Origin: Candidatus Desantisiibacteriota bacterium
GTDB taxonomy: Bacteria > JACRDZ01
Assembly (NCBI GenBank): GCA_016209155.1
Contig: JACQWU010000059.1
Span: 1-5,380 of the forward strand
Direction: 5' to 3'
DNA: 5,380 nucleotides
Both the position numbers and the translations under genes were made by a program. The stretch's first letter is position 1, and every line of letters starts with the position of its first letter. Below, piece by piece: positions 4,535 to 5,380 of the stretch. The notes below the pieces were generated by a model. The model ran no database searches. It had not been told where the DNA came from and worked only from the letters and a program-made list of their open reading frames with translations.

Positions 4535-5119
4535 ATGAAAATTAGGAGAGATGCCATGCAAATAAATCTTGACGTTCAATCACTTGCCGTGAGTGACGGT
4601 AATCTTTTTGCTAGGATTGATGGTGGTATTTTACGTTCCACAGATAATGGGAAAACCTGGACTCATATGGATATTGGATTGATAAATAATTACGTTCAAG
4701 TACTTGCTGTAAACGGTAGTAATCTTTTTGCTGGGACTTTGGGCAGTGGTGTTTTCCGTTCCACAGATAATGGTGAAACATGGATTCCAATAAATACCGG
4801 ATTGACAGACCTAAATATTTATGCACTTGCCGTGATTGGATCTGACCTCATCGTAGAGACTTGGAGTGGTATTGTTCATCTCTCCACGAATAAGGGTGAT
4901 ACTTGGACTGAAGAGTTCTTTTTATACAGGAAGAAAAAAGAAGACGTGATGAAAATAAATTTTAAGGACCTTCGACGTATGTGCAAATGGTGTTGGCAGG
5001 AATGCGGCACAGATGTGAGGTATTTTTGTGGTGGAGAAAAAAGAGACTGTATGGAAGAATCGTGTCTGTTAAATCAGGAAATCCCCAAAACCAACAAACT
5101 GGAAAGGATTATGAAATGA
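4535..5119 (+). CDS. Asp-box (BNR) repeat protein with Cys-rich tail, 194 aa
   Basis: Two starts are equally well equipped: ATG 4535 (SD AGGAGAGAT, 4523-4531) and ATG 4556 (the same SD again, 4544-4552). Numbered from 4556, residues 7-120 form three repeats of about 40 residues, each with LAV..., a LF/LIxxT-like strand and an Asp box: STDNGKTW, STDNGETW and the weaker STNKGDTW. Such repeats build beta-propeller blades in sialidases, photosystem assembly factor-like and many surface proteins; three blades are too few for a closed propeller, so this is a fragment, an oligomer or a spike-type element. No sialidase catalytic residues or signal peptide are visible. From about residue 132 a distinct Cys-rich segment follows (CKWCWQEC, YFCGG, RDC, ESC), possibly zinc binding and possibly a separate gene starting at ATG 4949 that has become fused in frame. 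Confidence 0.75.
   Translation: MKIRRDAMQINLDVQSLAVSDGNLFARIDGGILRSTDNGKTWTHMDIGLINNYVQVLAVNGSNLFAGTLGSGVFRSTDNGETWIPINTGLTDLNIYALAVIGSDLIVETWSGIVHLSTNKGDTWTEEFFLYRKKKEDVMKINFKDLRRMCKWCWQECGTDVRYFCGGEKRDCMEESCLLNQEIPKTNKLERIMK
4574..4915 (+). repeat. Three tandem Asp-box coding repeats
   Basis: Units run 4574-4693 (40 codons), 4694-4816 (41 codons) and 4817-4915 (33 codons, incomplete). Units 1 and 2 share long DNA stretches, such as GGTAATCTTTTTGCT-like and CGTTCCACAGATAATGG segments. Unit 3 is more diverged and has lost the second Asp of the Asp box. This indicates recent duplication of at least one unit. Confidence 0.75.
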
Positions 5120-5169
5120 ACCATTACACGATCTTCTGTATTGGCTTTGATTGCGGGATATTCATCTAG
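5116..5169 (+). pseudogene. Truncated copy of the small membrane protein gene at 2100
   Basis: ATG 5116 overlaps the TGA of the previous gene (ATGA) and encodes MNHYTIFCIGFDCGIFI before TAG 5167-5169. It aligns without gaps with MDKHRIFFAGFGCGIFF, the start of the protein at 2100, with 9 of 17 residues identical, and then stops where the homologue enters its hydrophobic Trp-rich segment. It is probably a nonsense-truncated paralogue. A 17-residue functional peptide cannot be excluded because the overlap with the upstream gene is typical of working genes here. Confidence 0.6.
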
Positions 5170-5183
5170 TGGTAGGAGAACAA

Positions 5184-5380
5184 ATGAACTTTCAAAACTC
5201 AAGTAGTCTTGCTGATTTTCAAGATAAAGTTTTCGTCAGATATCAAAATAGCGAAGGAATATTAACTTTAAAAAAAGAATTAAAACAATTAGAAAGTAAT
5301 TTATGGATTAAAACTGCGAGATTCACAGCCCCAAGTAATTTAGTTATACGTCATTTAATATTGATAGATTTAATTAAAGA
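5184..5380 (+). CDS. Unrecognised protein, 5' end only (65+ aa)
   Basis: ATG 5184 follows an SD TAGGAG (5173-5178) and the frame stays open to the window edge without a stop. The visible part starts MNFQNSSSLADFQDKVFVRY and continues with a Lys/Leu/Glu-rich, probably helical segment (LKKELKQLESNLW), then TARFTAPSNLVIRHLIL. No signal peptide, metal site or known motif is evident and I do not recognise the family. Its A+T-rich codon use resembles the gene at 3678 more than the Asp-box gene, suggesting a boundary between modules near 5170. Confidence 0.65.
   Translation, partial: MNFQNSSSLADFQDKVFVRYQNSEGILTLKKELKQLESNLWIKTARFTAPSNLVIRHLILIDLIK

Noticed and set aside
1-5380. Alternative genetic code (UGA or UAA reassigned)
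   Set aside because: TAA, TGA and TAG each end apparently intact or overlapping genes at well-placed positions with a following SD or ATG, so no single reassignment explains the interruptions.

Overview
The window looks like the accessory or late-gene part of a bacteriophage or, more likely, a decaying prophage. The coding strand is entirely the + strand. Genes are very short, packed end to end or overlapping by a few bases, and preceded by purine-rich Shine-Dalgarno (SD) sites such as AAAAGGAGGTGG. No chromosomal housekeeping gene, rRNA or tRNA is seen. I also see no capsid, terminase, integrase or reverse transcriptase gene. The host cannot be fixed from this sequence. The FISUMP domain (Fibrobacter succinogenes major paralogous domain) and the BNR/Asp-box repeats fit Fibrobacterota, Bacteroidota or Elusimicrobiota-like gut bacteria, but this is a weak inference. 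Composition is mosaic: about 1-850, 3500-4235 and 5180-5380 are strongly A+T rich, while 855-3496 and 4535-5119 are more balanced.

Layout. 1-131 is a leader with inverted repeats. A near-consensus promoter (132-160) drives two small zinc-ribbon genes (186-299 and 300-497) whose stop and start codons abut. 494-653 may hold a broken small gene. 663-1163 is a broken M15 peptidase (endolysin type) whose metal-binding half is intact. Then comes a compact run: a small CxxC protein (1182-1316), FISUMP protein 1 (1330-1869), two small membrane proteins (1882-2085, 2100-2213), a truncated phage protein with an AFQW motif (2210-2380), a small unknown (2399-2656), an MGGG-type phage protein (2638-2940) and FISUMP protein 2 (2924-3496). 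A Cys-rich gene broken by an in-frame TGA (3515-3688) leads into a phage protein with a phospholipase A2-like His-Asp motif (3678-4235). About 300 non-coding bases with two strong hairpins follow. The end carries an Asp-box repeat protein with a Cys-rich tail (4535-5119), a 17-codon stub of the 2100-2213 gene (5116-5169) and the start of an unrecognised gene (5184-5380).

How the parts may work together (inference): the M15 peptidase and small membrane proteins suggest a lysis neighbourhood. The two FISUMP proteins and the Asp-box protein are candidate adhesins or receptor-binding accessory proteins. The most notable pattern is the FISUMP pair: their 5' ends are almost identical at DNA level while their C-terminal halves are strongly diverged. 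Several genes in the window are interrupted by single in-frame stops, frameshifts or deletions. All three stop codons are involved, which fits decay or sequencing error better than a changed genetic code.
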